From Oscillospiraceae bacterium (GTDB taxonomy: Bacteria > Bacillota > Clostridia > Oscillospirales > Oscillospiraceae), in assembly GCA_910574635.1 (NCBI GenBank), contig CAJTCG010000009.1:1-64000 (forward strand): a DNA stretch of 64,000 bases. Direction: 5' to 3'. The first letter of the stretch is position 1. Each line of letters opens with the position of its first letter. Position numbers and translations under genes: made by a program. This document shows, piece by piece, positions 34,904-42,848 of the stretch. The notes under the pieces were generated by a model. It was not told where the DNA came from. It was given only the letters and a program-made list of their open reading frames with translations, and did not search any database.

Positions 34904-35668
34904 ATGAGAAAAACCATATGCAGCCTGCATAGGGTACGTGCTTTTTTAAGGAGGCGGTCTTTTATTTACGCTTGGCTCTCCAGCGCCATTCAGCTGGAAT
35001 TTGAAGAGGTCCGTCCCCTTAAGGAAGGCCCGCGGGGCGGCGTTTTCCTCCTCCGCCACAAAAAAACGGGGAGACTCCTGGTTTTTCGCCGCTTCTCCGG
35101 CAGCGGAGAGGTCTACCGAAAGTTGCTGCGCTACTCTTGCCCGAACCTTCCGGAAGTTCTGGAAACGGCGGAGCAGGAGGGAAAGGTTCTGGTGCTGGAA
35201 GAATTTATCCAGGGGGACACCCTGGACTTTCTTTTGAAAGCCGCTCCCCTCTCCCCAAAGGCGACCCGGGAAATCACCATCCAGCTCTGCCAGGCTCTGC
35301 GGGTACTGCACTCCTTCGGCGCGGTCCACCGGGATATCAAACCGGAGAACGTCATCCTCCGGGAACGGGAGGCGGTGCTGATCGACTTTGATGCCGCCCG
35401 CCTCCACAAGCCCGCCCATGAAAACGACACCGTGGTCCTGGGGACCACCGGCTTCGCCGCGCCGGAGCAGTACGGCCTTTCCCAGTCCGGTCCCCAAGCG
35501 GATATTTACTCTCTGGGCGTGCTGATGAATGTCATGCTCACCGGGGAGCATCCCTCCCGAAAGCTGGCGGATGGCCGCCTGGGCCGGGTGGTCCAGCGGT
35601 GCACCCAGGTGAACCCGGAAAAACGCTATCGGAGCGTAATCCATCTGATGGAGGCGATTCGACTGTGA
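34904..35668 (+). CDS. Ser/Thr protein kinase (PrkC/STPK type) with altered key residues
   Basis: A kinase domain of about 230 residues covering most of this 254-residue protein; no membrane segment. Catalytic loop HRDIKPEN is intact (near residue 141), as is the APE-type motif (FAAPEQYG). The metal-binding DFG reads DFD, the glycine loop is degenerate (KEGPRGGVFLL) and the beta-3 lysine appears to be an arginine (LVFRRFSG), so activity may be reduced or lost. The start is uncertain. ATG 34904 overlaps the promoter region, and a strong AAGGAGG at 34948 sits 9 bases before an in-frame ATT at 34964, so the real start may be non-standard. It is followed with a 4-base overlap by the zinc-ribbon/beta-helix gene. 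Confidence 0.8.
   Translation: MRKTICSLHRVRAFLRRRSFIYAWLSSAIQLEFEEVRPLKEGPRGGVFLLRHKKTGRLLVFRRFSGSGEVYRKLLRYSCPNLPEVLETAEQEGKVLVLEEFIQGDTLDFLLKAAPLSPKATREITIQLCQALRVLHSFGAVHRDIKPENVILREREAVLIDFDAARLHKPAHENDTVVLGTTGFAAPEQYGLSQSGPQADIYSLGVLMNVMLTGEHPSRKLADGRLGRVVQRCTQVNPEKRYRSVIHLMEAIRL
34913..34935. promoter_or_regulatory. 23-bp palindromic operator, site 1
   Basis: ACCATATGCAGCCTGCATAG plus GGT: arms TATGCAG and CTGCATA around one central base, with ACC/GGT outer arms. It lies in the divergent promoter between the HTH gene (-) and the kinase gene (+), just after an AT-rich TATTAT -10-like hexamer (34884-34889). The same sequence with minor changes occurs at 40023 and 40063. Confidence 0.8.
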
Positions 35669-36927
35669 AAGCCTGTCCCCACTGCGGCGCGGTTCTTCCG
35701 GACGAGGCATCCTTCTGCCCCAGCTGCGCAAAAAGCGTTATTATCCGCGAAAAGGCCCGGCGCCGCAAACGCCTGCCCGCAAAGGCGGTGTTCGTCTTTT
35801 TCGCGGTTTTGGCGGCGGTCCTTCTGGCGGTCTTTATCTGGAGCCTCCCGCCAAAGACCTATGACAACGGAACCGCCGAGGCCCTTTATGACACGAAGGG
35901 CCGGACCTATCAGCTCTGCATCGCCTGGGCTGATACGCCCACGATACCCTTCAGCGACCGCTGCGCCTCCGCGGCGGTGAACTCTGACGGCCGGTATCCC
36001 TCCCTGCTTTTTATCAATGACGCGAGCACCGGGGAGGACGCCTCCGGGGAATTTCTGCCCCAGGTGGAACGCATCACCGCCAAGTTTGCCAGCCTCAGCC
36101 CCGGCGGCGGACAGGACATGCGGCTCTCCTGCACCCCTCCCGCCCGGCAAACGGACTATGTCCCCCATGCCGCCAGCATCACGTATGTGGATTTTTGCAT
36201 CTGGAACGCCGGAGACTACGAGGCCCAGCTGGTCTTCACGGTGAATATGAAAAACGGCGACACCATCCGGGTCCGGCAGGCCCATCACTTCCGCTCCATC
36301 AAAACCTATACCTACACTCCGGAGGACGCTCCCATGGATACATTGGAGGAGCTCCAGGCCCTGCTGGAGGAGATTGGCCGCACGGCGGAGCCCGACGCGG
36401 AAATCAACATCCATCTTCCCCCCGTGACCTATGAAGGAGAACTGGTTCTGAACCGCCTGGCGGTAAACCTCTACGGCAGTCTCGACCGGACGGGCGAGCG
36501 CACTGCCTTTACCGGCCCCGTCCACCTCGCCTACTCCGGCGGCGTCATCTCCTATTTCGAAGGCATTGATTTCACCGGAAGCGGCGGCACGGGCATCTCC
36601 GCCATGTCCCGCTTTCACCTGACGAACTGCCGCCTCTCCGGGTGGGACACCGCCGTTTTCTGTTCGGAAACCGCATGGGTCAACACGGACCAATGTACCT
36701 TCTCGGACAACGGCATTGGCCTCCGCATTAACAACGCGGAGCCCAACATCTCGGACAGCCGGTTTGAAGGCAACACCTTCCAAGGAAACCAAACCGCCGT
36801 CCTGCTGGAGCAGGTGGGCATAGAAACACCCTTGAAATTTCCCGGCACCCTCTTTTCCGGCAACGGCACGGACATTGACAACCGCTGTGGCCAGGAGCTG
36901 GATCTGGACCGGACGGTCTTCCAGTAA
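35665..36927 (+). CDS. zinc-ribbon, single-pass membrane, beta-helix protein
   Basis: A 420-residue protein starting at a GTG that overlaps the kinase stop (GTGA), with GGAGG 9 bases upstream. It begins with a zinc ribbon (CPHC ... CPSC, residues 4-22). One membrane segment follows (residues about 38-58, VFFAVLAAVLLAVFIW). The exterior part is unrecognised until about residue 250, after which runs of short strands with Asn/Gly turns (GTGISAMSRFHLTNCRLSGW, GLRINNAEPNISDSRFEG) look like a right-handed parallel beta-helix. The kinase and this protein form a two-gene unit; the ribbon may be the target of the kinase or of a partner. I do not recognise a named family for the whole. Confidence 0.7.
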   Translation: MKACPHCGAVLPDEASFCPSCAKSVIIREKARRRKRLPAKAVFVFFAVLAAVLLAVFIWSLPPKTYDNGTAEALYDTKGRTYQLCIAWADTPTIPFSDRCASAAVNSDGRYPSLLFINDASTGEDASGEFLPQVERITAKFASLSPGGGQDMRLSCTPPARQTDYVPHAASITYVDFCIWNAGDYEAQLVFTVNMKNGDTIRVRQAHHFRSIKTYTYTPEDAPMDTLEELQALLEEIGRTAEPDAEINIHLPPVTYEGELVLNRLAVNLYGSLDRTGERTAFTGPVHLAYSGGVISYFEGIDFTGSGGTGISAMSRFHLTNCRLSGWDTAVFCSETAWVNTDQCTFSDNGIGLRINNAEPNISDSRFEGNTFQGNQTAVLLEQVGIETPLKFPGTLFSGNGTDIDNRCGQELDLDRTVFQ

Positions 36928-36941
36928 CCCTCCATACAAAC

Positions 36942-36970
36942 GGCCCCAGGCGCACACCGCGCCTGGGGCC
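36942..36970. terminator. bidirectional terminator between convergent genes
   Basis: Perfect 12-bp stem GGCCCCAGGCGC / GCGCCTGGGGCC with an ACACC loop, placed between the beta-helix gene (+) and the exonuclease gene (-); T-rich on the plus side. Confidence 0.8.
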
Positions 36971-36978
36971 GCTCCCTT

Positions 36979-38310
36979 TTACCGGGCCAGTTCCTTCAAT
37001 TTTCCATACAGCAGGGCGTTGGCCTGGGCATCGCACCAGGCCCGGTGGGCGTCGGGCTGATCAATGCCGAACACCCCGGCCAGGTACTCCAGCTTCACAT
37101 TCTCCCAGCCCTGGGCCTCCTTGAAAGTCCGGGCAAAGCGATACGTATCAAAGAAGGGGTTCTCCAGCCGGACCCCCGCCCTCCGGGCGGCGGCGTCGAT
37201 GTAGTGGAGGTCCGACTGCCGGATATTGTGCCCCACCAAAACACTGTCCCCCGCGAAGTCCGCGAAGAGGCGGATGGCCTCCTCCACTCCCGGCTGGTCC
37301 GCCACCATCTCGTCGGTGATGTGGGTAATGCGGGCGATGCGGGGAATGATCTTCCGCCCCGGGTTCACCAGCTGGGAGAAGGTCTCCGTGATCTCCCCGT
37401 TCACCACCCGCACCGCGCCGATCTCCGTGATCTCGGCGGGGGCGTCGCCGTTGGCGGCCCCATAGGTGCCGCTGGTCTCCAGGTCGAAGCAGACGAAGGA
37501 ATCAAAGTCCGGCCGGGTAAGCTCCGGCATGGGCTGGGGGCGGTTGTCCTCCAAAACCTCGCAGTCCACCCCCAGCATGGACAGCACCTCCATCACCTGG
37601 GCCAGTTCCTCCGCGCCGCCGCTCAAGCGCAGGGTTAAATCCCCCCGGCGGCGGTCAGTGGAAACCGGGGCGGCGGCCTTGGGCGCGGATACCGCCGTAA
37701 GCTGGCCCCGGTACTCGGCGAGGCCAGCCGTAGAGAGGGTTTCCAGGTATTTGGCGGTGACGGCCCCGGCGTGGGGACCGGCGGTGGTTTGGATGCTGTT
37801 CAGGTCCCAGGCGGTTCTGGTGATCTTCGCGTCCACGGCGGTCTGCCAGGTCTTAGCGGAGGTGGTCTTGTTCAGCCACTTCGCCTCAAAAAACGCGGGG
37901 CTGTTCAAAACCTGCGCGGCCAGGCCGCCCAGGGCACCGCTCCGCCGGAAAAAGTACGCCTCAATCTCCCGGCGTTTGGACTCCTTTTCCCGGTCCTCCA
38001 TCTCGGAGACAAAGGTCTTGATCTCATCCAGCGGCGCGTCCACCATGCCCAGCAGTTCCTTGACCTGGGCCTCGAAGTCCTGATAGGGGGCAAGATACGC
38101 CTTCTTAATCTCCTTGCGGCGGCTGTCGATGTCCCGCCGCAGGCGGGAAAGCTCCTTCTTGTCGGCCTTGGCGTCGGCCAATCGGTCCTCCGTGTAGACC
38201 ATGCCCTCATAGCGGGCCAGAACGGCGGTGAGGGCCGTTTTCAGCTCCTGAAAGTTGTCGATGGAAACCTGTCCCGGCTGCTGGCGGGAGAAAAGCTGTA
38301 AATTGTCCAT
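36979..38310 (-). CDS. DUF1351-like domain fused to DnaQ-type 3'-5' exonuclease
   Basis: A 443-residue protein. Residues 1-190 resemble DUF1351, a phage-associated coiled-coil domain (RRDIDSRRKEIKKAYLAPYQ; MVDAPLDEIKTFVSEMEDRE). After a linker with a short alpha/beta segment, the C-terminal 180 residues are a DEDDh exonuclease. Asp/Glu in CFDLETSGTYG near residue 275, HNIRQSDLHYID, and the HRAWCDAQA histidine-aspartate pair are all present. It is expected to degrade single-stranded DNA or RNA 3' to 5'. GGAAAGGGG precedes the ATG. It is oriented leftward alone, convergent with the kinase unit. The fusion of a phage recombination-associated domain to an exonuclease suggests nucleic-acid processing in conflict. 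Confidence 0.78.
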   Translation of the reverse strand: MDNLQLFSRQQPGQVSIDNFQELKTALTAVLARYEGMVYTEDRLADAKADKKELSRLRRDIDSRRKEIKKAYLAPYQDFEAQVKELLGMVDAPLDEIKTFVSEMEDREKESKRREIEAYFFRRSGALGGLAAQVLNSPAFFEAKWLNKTTSAKTWQTAVDAKITRTAWDLNSIQTTAGPHAGAVTAKYLETLSTAGLAEYRGQLTAVSAPKAAAPVSTDRRRGDLTLRLSGGAEELAQVMEVLSMLGVDCEVLEDNRPQPMPELTRPDFDSFVCFDLETSGTYGAANGDAPAEITEIGAVRVVNGEITETFSQLVNPGRKIIPRIARITHITDEMVADQPGVEEAIRLFADFAGDSVLVGHNIRQSDLHYIDAAARRAGVRLENPFFDTYRFARTFKEAQGWENVKLEYLAGVFGIDQPDAHRAWCDAQANALLYGKLKELAR

Positions 38311-38338
38311 GGAACATACCCCTTTCCTTTACAGACTG

Positions 38339-38380
38339 AGGCCGGAGGAAGCGGACCGTCCGTCCCCCGGCCTGTTTTTT
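38339..38380 (+). terminator. terminator-like hairpin without a visible upstream gene
   Basis: AGGCCGG ... CCGGCCTGTTTTTT with an inner CGGAC/GTCCG stem. The T-run is on the plus strand, although the neighbouring gene is leftward; it may be left from a gene removed by the insertions nearby. Confidence 0.4.
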
Positions 38381-38402
38381 CTTATCGGGTCATATCCTCG
38401 AA

Positions 38403-38437
38403 ATATTACTTCCGAACTGAAAGGTCGGAAGTAATAT
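38403..38437. repeat. solitary hairpin identical to repeat hairpin 3
   Basis: ATATTACTTCCGA, a 9-base loop and TCGGAAGTAATAT. Including the loop it is the exact reverse complement of the third hairpin of the element at 24.75 kb. It sits 43 bases left of the IS5-family insertion. Confidence 0.75.
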
Positions 38438-38479
38438 GTGTCCATAATTTCCCTCATTCCCCGCGCACAGCTGGTTTAA

Positions 38480-39661
38480 GGAAACGCTGATTTAATCCCC
38501 CCAAATGATAAAAGATGTGATAAAATAAGGAAAAGGGGGCGCTGGGTATGAAACAGGAAAGTTTTAGCGATATGGAATACAGATGCCGGAAAAAGAAAAC
38601 AAAACGGGAAGAATTTCTGGAAATCATGGACGAGATTATCCCATGGGAGGAATGGGTATCGCTGGTCGTCCCCCACTATCCAACCGGGAAACGCGGGCGT
38701 CCGCCGATTGAGATAGAAACCATGCTGCGGATGTATCTGCTGCAATGCTGGTTCAGCTTATCCGATGAAGGAGTAGAGGACGCAATTTATGACAGCTATG
38801 CCATGCGCAAATTTATGGGAATCAACTTTTTCGAGCAGGATGTCCCGGATGCCACAACCCTGCTGCACTTTCGGCATCTGTTGGAAGAGAAGGGCATCGG
38901 CAAGCTGTTTTTTGACGCAATCAACCGCTGCCTGGAACGGGCTGGACGGATGATGCGGGGCGGCAGCATCGTAGACGCCACGCTGATCAGCGCACCCAGC
39001 TCTACAAAAAACGCGGAGAAAAACGGGATCCGGAGATGCACTCGGTGAAGAAGGGAAACCAGTGGCATTTTGGTATGAAGTGCCACACCGGCGCGGATGC
39101 CGGGAGCGGCTTTGTCCACACAGTGGAGGCCACCGCCGCCAATGTCCACGATGTCACTATAGCGGCAAGGCTTCTGCGGGAAGATGATAAGGCGGTCTAC
39201 GGGGACAGTGCCTACCTTGGGATAGAGAAACGGGAAGAAATCAAAAGCAATCCGGAGCTTTCTGCCATTGAATACCGCATCAACCGCAGGCCGGGCCGGT
39301 TCCCCAGGGTTTCAGACAATGCCATTGACTGGGAGCGGTATATTGAAAACCGAAAATCTGCCGTACGCTGCAAGGTGGAGCATCCCTACAGGATTGTGAA
39401 GAACATTTTCGGTTTTCGGAAGACCGTTTACCGGGGTCTGAGAAAAAATCTTAACCGATTACACGTTCTCTTTGCCAGCGCAAATCTGTACATGCTTGCC
39501 AGGGCGGGCGGTTCCCTATGCCCCGCCTAAGATTTTTGCGCCCTTCGACCGGGCTGGGACTGGAAAAGCGAGGAATTCATCCCCTAATATGGTCCTTTAT
39601 TGGACGTTTCCATTACCTTCGCCTGTTTGCCTGGCTTTTATTTGCTTTAATCAGTGCTTCC
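38480..39661 (+). mobile_element. IS5-family insertion sequence with TTAA target duplication
   Basis: Ends GGAAACGCTGATT (38480) and AATCAGTGCTTCC (39661) are inverted repeats; TTAA flanks both sides (38476-38479 and 39662-39665), the expected YTAR-type duplication. The element is 1182 bp and carries one transposase reading region with a frame change. Both ends and the duplication look fresh, so the insertion is recent. Confidence 0.88.
38548..39530 (+). pseudogene. IS5-family transposase, two overlapping frames
   Basis: The first frame (38548-39048) carries the N-terminal DNA-binding region and the first catalytic aspartate (GGSIVDATLISAPSS). The second (from about 39021) carries KGNQWHFGMKCHTGADA, the second aspartate (VYGDSAYLGIE), the catalytic glutamate region and VEHPYRIVKNIFGFRK. 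They meet at the G AAA AAC heptamer around 39018-39024. A -1 slip there gives AEKKRDPEMHS, exactly the expected family sequence. Either this is programmed frameshifting or a single lost base. If frameshifting operates the enzyme is functional. Confidence 0.75.
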
Positions 39662-39763
39662 TTAACTCATCCAGGTTTTTCCCCAAAGCTCCCCCTCGTC
39701 ATAGTTGCCGGTAAGAATACCCTTGATGATGACGCTGTATTCCATTCGATAGCCTGCGCTCAT
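39662..39763 (-). CDS. small protein, 33 residues, unknown
   Basis: Begins MSAGYRMEYSVIIKGILTG and ends WGKTWMS. AGGAG lies 9 bases upstream of ATG 39763. The natural stop codon (TAA) is part of the TTAA target of the adjacent IS5 insertion, so the frame is intact right up to the element. It lies 35 bases after the 51-residue gene, same strand. I do not recognise it. Confidence 0.4.
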   Translation of the reverse strand: MSAGYRMEYSVIIKGILTGNYDEGELWGKTWMS

Positions 39764-39798
39764 AATATATTCTCCTAAAAATTCTGATGGCAAATTTG

Positions 39799-39954
39799 TT
39801 ACTTCCCGTACCGCCGCGCAATTTCTTCCAGCTTCGACCCGTCCGCGTTTTGAATCTCGTCCGCGTCCAGAATCATAGCCCCCAGGCCGGAAAATGCTCC
39901 GGCGCAAGCCTCGTCCAGCAGTTCCTTCCGCAAAGCCTCCGTGTCTCGTTCCAT
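39799..39954 (-). CDS. small acidic protein, 51 residues, unknown
   Basis: Encodes MERDTEALRKELLDEACAGA and ends EEIARRYGK. A strong AAGGAGG lies 5 bases before ATG 39954; an earlier in-frame ATG at 39978 lacks one. It is amphipathic and largely helical. It is the first gene leftward from the double operator at 40.02-40.09 kb, divergent from the alpha-CTD gene, which suggests it belongs to the regulon. The function is unknown. Confidence 0.45.
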   Translation of the reverse strand: MERDTEALRKELLDEACAGAFSGLGAMILDADEIQNADGSKLEEIARRYGK

Positions 39955-40022
39955 ACGGTCCTCCTTCTCCCGCTCCATGGCGCTGTTTTCTAACGTTACT
40001 CTACCATTTTTAAACAGGGAAA

Positions 40023-40045
40023 ACCATATGCAGGCTGCATAGGAC
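40023..40045. promoter_or_regulatory. 23-bp palindromic operator, site 2
   Basis: TATGCAG-G-CTGCATA arms at 40027-40041 with ACC on the left. The right outer arm is imperfect. It lies nearest the small leftward gene. Confidence 0.75.
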
Positions 40046-40062
40046 CTTGAAAAAAATTTGAA

Positions 40063-40085
40063 ACCCTATGCAGCCTGCATATGGT
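40063..40085. promoter_or_regulatory. 23-bp palindromic operator, site 3
   Basis: ACC-C-TATGCAG-C-CTGCATA-T-GGT, complete palindrome in outer and inner arms, 40 bases (about four helical turns) from site 2. It lies about 25 bases upstream of a TATACT -10-like hexamer (40110-40115) for the alpha-CTD gene, where a -35 region would be. Confidence 0.78.
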
Positions 40086-40191
40086 AAATGATGGACCCGT
40101 ATGGTATCCTATACTTGAAAAGCTTCGTGCCGGCGGCTTGACAGGCTTCTCAAGCCGTGACATCCTAAAATCAGTGGAGAAGGAAATTGCC

Positions 40192-42846
40192 ATGCTATAT
40201 CTGACACGGGAGGACTCTTTGGAGCTTCTCCCTCTCTCCGCGCGCTCCAGCAACTGCCTGCGGCGGGCGGGCATCCACACCGTGGGCCAGCTGCTGGACT
40301 ATCCGGCGGACAAGTGGCTGGACATTCGGAACATGGGAACCAAGAGCGTAGACGAGGTATTGGATCTTGCCGCCCGCATCCGCGCCGGGGACGGATTCCA
40401 GATGGTGGCCTCCAAGCCCAAACCGCCGGAACCGCCGCCGCCCCGCCTGCCGGACATCCCGGTTCCGGAGCTGGGGCTGTCCGTCCGGGCAAAAAACTGT
40501 CTGGAGAACATGGGCGTGCGCACCGCGGCGGAGTTGTCCAACGCCACCCTGGAATCCCTGCTGTCCGTCAAGAACATGGGCCGAAAAACCGCCGAGCAGA
40601 TCATGGAGAAGCTGGAAGAACTGCGGGAGCAGTTTTCGTTCCCCAATGCGGGAGGATCGGCCCTGCCCGAAGAGCCCGGCGGGGCACTCCGCGCAATGGT
40701 AAAGGATCTGTCCGCCTTCACAAAGCTGCCCCAGGGGGACCTCCTCCGGTATCTGGCCCCCTGTTGGGAGGCTTCTCCCAACGCAGAGGAGGCGGAGCTT
40801 CTGGACCTGGCCTTTCAGCAGGGACCCGTCCGCCGGGAAGCCCGCCGGGCCATCCTCCGGCTGCTGGAGCCGTACGAGGAAGCCGTCAGCCCGGAGGAGC
40901 TGCTGAAGTTCCTGCCCGCCGGAACCTCTATCCGGACGCTGAAGCTTCTTTTGGGGGACTTGCTGCGCCGGGAACAGATTACCATACGGAATAACCGGGT
41001 CCTCCGCCAGTGGCCCACGGCCCCGGAGTTTGCGGAACGCCTGCCCGACCAGCGCCAGCGGGAGCTGCTGCTGGCCAGGCTTGGCGGAGCAACTTTGGAG
41101 GAAGCGGGCCAATGCTCCGGCATTACCCGGGAGCGGGTTCGCCAGCTGGTGCAAAAGGCCCTGGCCGGCCGCCCCCGGCTATACGAGGACCAATACCAAT
41201 ACCTGTTTGACCATTATGATTTTTCTCTGGATGAGTTCTGTCTGGCCTTCGATGAGCCGGAGAAGACGTATTACTACTTAGAGATGGTGCGGCCCAAGGG
41301 GGAGCGGAAGCCCATCCGGGAACTGCTGGCGGACGAAGCCGTTCCGGTCCCCCTCCGGCGGCGGGCGGAACGGGCGGTTTATAAGCAGTATGTGACCATC
41401 GGCGGCGTCCGGGTCCTGAAAAGGCGGCCTGAACTGACGGATTATCTGGTCCGGACTCGCTGCCGGGAAACCACCAGCATGGAGGAATTCTTGCAGCAAT
41501 ATCAGGAAATGCTGGACTCCCTGGGACTGGGAGAAGACCCACCCCTCGTCATCGAGGCCCGCACATATGAGAATAAATTCAATACCAGCAGCCATCTGCT
41601 GTGGATTCAGGGGCGGCGGTTCCGCTATTATCCCATTTCCGAGCAGGACTTCGCCCCCTTGCTGGAGGCTTTGGACCTGGATCGGTATGAGGACATGGAG
41701 ATCTCCACGCTGAAGCTCTTCCGGGACTATCCAGAGCTGATGAAGGAATACGACATCCGGGACGAGTACGAACTGCACAACCTCCTGAAAAAAATCTGGC
41801 CCAAAGACGGCGGACAGGTCCGCTTCAAGAAGATGCCCACCATTGAGATTGGCACGCCGGACCGGGACCGGCAGGTGCTGGACCTGCTGTGGCAGTGCGC
41901 CCCCATCGCCATTGGCGACCTGGCCCATCGCTACGAGGAACTCTATGGCGCTAAAAGCGCCACGGTTCAGGGAAGCTACTTCTCCTGCATCAGCCTCTAT
42001 CTTCACAACAGCGTCTATCGGATTGACCAACCGCCCCTGCCGGAGGAGGAGCAGAGGCGCATGGCGGAGTTGCTGACCGGGGACTTCTACCGGATGGCGG
42101 AAATCCGGCGCGTCTACCGGCGGGAATTTCCAACCGGCAGCCCTGAGAACATAAATCCTTTCGTATTAAAGAGCCTGGGCTTTCGAACTTATACGGACTA
42201 TGTGGTATCCGCCCGCTATTCCAGCGCTTCCGATTACTTCTTCCATCTGCTGACAGACCGGGACGTCATCGATATGACTCAGGAAATTCACCGCTACACA
42301 GATCTTACTACCTACAGCTCCGAGCTGTGCGATCTCAAGTCCCAGCGGGAAATTGTGGAGTTTCTTCCCCTTCAATACATCTCCCTCCAGCGGCTCCAGT
42401 CCGCCGGCGTGGACGCCGGAGACCTGGCGGAATACTGCGCCGCCGTGAGCGCCTTCACCCGGCCCGGCGAGTACTTCACCATCGCCTCCCTCCGGCAGAA
42501 GGGCCTCACCCACCCCCTGGACGATCTGGGCTTTGAGGACTGGTTTTACGGCTCGCTGCTGGCGGAGGACCCGGAGCGCTTTGCTTACCGCCGCATGGGC
42601 GGGACCCGGCTGTTTTGCCGGGGCCGGGAAACGATTCAGATAGCGGGCTTTCTCCACTGGCTGGTGGAGGCGGAGCCCAGCGGACGCATCGACATTTATG
42701 AGCTTCAGGAGACGCTGGAGCGGCAATACAAAATCTCCATCCCGCTCTACAAGCTGATTGAGGTGGCCCAGAACTCCGAGCTGTACTACGACCCCATCAT
42801 GAAAGCGGCCTACATCGACTACGACACATATCTGGAGGAAATTTGA
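40192..42846 (+). CDS. protein with two RNA-polymerase alpha-CTD-like domains and a sigma-4-like HTH
   Basis: An 884-residue protein. Residues about 10-65 (LPLSARSSNCLRRAGIHTVG ... LDIRNMGTKSVDEVLDLAAR) and 88-145 (ELGLSVRAKNCLENMGVRTA ... LLSVKNMGRKTAEQIMEKL) are two copies of the helix-hairpin-helix domain of the RNA polymerase alpha C-terminus. At about 292-325 ATLEEAGQCSGITRERVRQLVQ matches sigma region 4. The remaining 550 residues are helical and unrecognised. ATG 40192 is chosen (GGAGAAGGA upstream). Such proteins bind DNA and may redirect transcription or act as hubs. It starts a three-gene rightward cassette; the next gene begins 3 bases past its stop. Two operators lie upstream. Confidence 0.8.
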   Translation: MLYLTREDSLELLPLSARSSNCLRRAGIHTVGQLLDYPADKWLDIRNMGTKSVDEVLDLAARIRAGDGFQMVASKPKPPEPPPPRLPDIPVPELGLSVRAKNCLENMGVRTAAELSNATLESLLSVKNMGRKTAEQIMEKLEELREQFSFPNAGGSALPEEPGGALRAMVKDLSAFTKLPQGDLLRYLAPCWEASPNAEEAELLDLAFQQGPVRREARRAILRLLEPYEEAVSPEELLKFLPAGTSIRTLKLLLGDLLRREQITIRNNRVLRQWPTAPEFAERLPDQRQRELLLARLGGATLEEAGQCSGITRERVRQLVQKALAGRPRLYEDQYQYLFDHYDFSLDEFCLAFDEPEKTYYYLEMVRPKGERKPIRELLADEAVPVPLRRRAERAVYKQYVTIGGVRVLKRRPELTDYLVRTRCRETTSMEEFLQQYQEMLDSLGLGEDPPLVIEARTYENKFNTSSHLLWIQGRRFRYYPISEQDFAPLLEALDLDRYEDMEISTLKLFRDYPELMKEYDIRDEYELHNLLKKIWPKDGGQVRFKKMPTIEIGTPDRDRQVLDLLWQCAPIAIGDLAHRYEELYGAKSATVQGSYFSCISLYLHNSVYRIDQPPLPEEEQRRMAELLTGDFYRMAEIRRVYRREFPTGSPENINPFVLKSLGFRTYTDYVVSARYSSASDYFFHLLTDRDVIDMTQEIHRYTDLTTYSSELCDLKSQREIVEFLPLQYISLQRLQSAGVDAGDLAEYCAAVSAFTRPGEYFTIASLRQKGLTHPLDDLGFEDWFYGSLLAEDPERFAYRRMGGTRLFCRGRETIQIAGFLHWLVEAEPSGRIDIYELQETLERQYKISIPLYKLIEVAQNSELYYDPIMKAAYIDYDTYLEEI

Positions 42847-42848
42847 CC

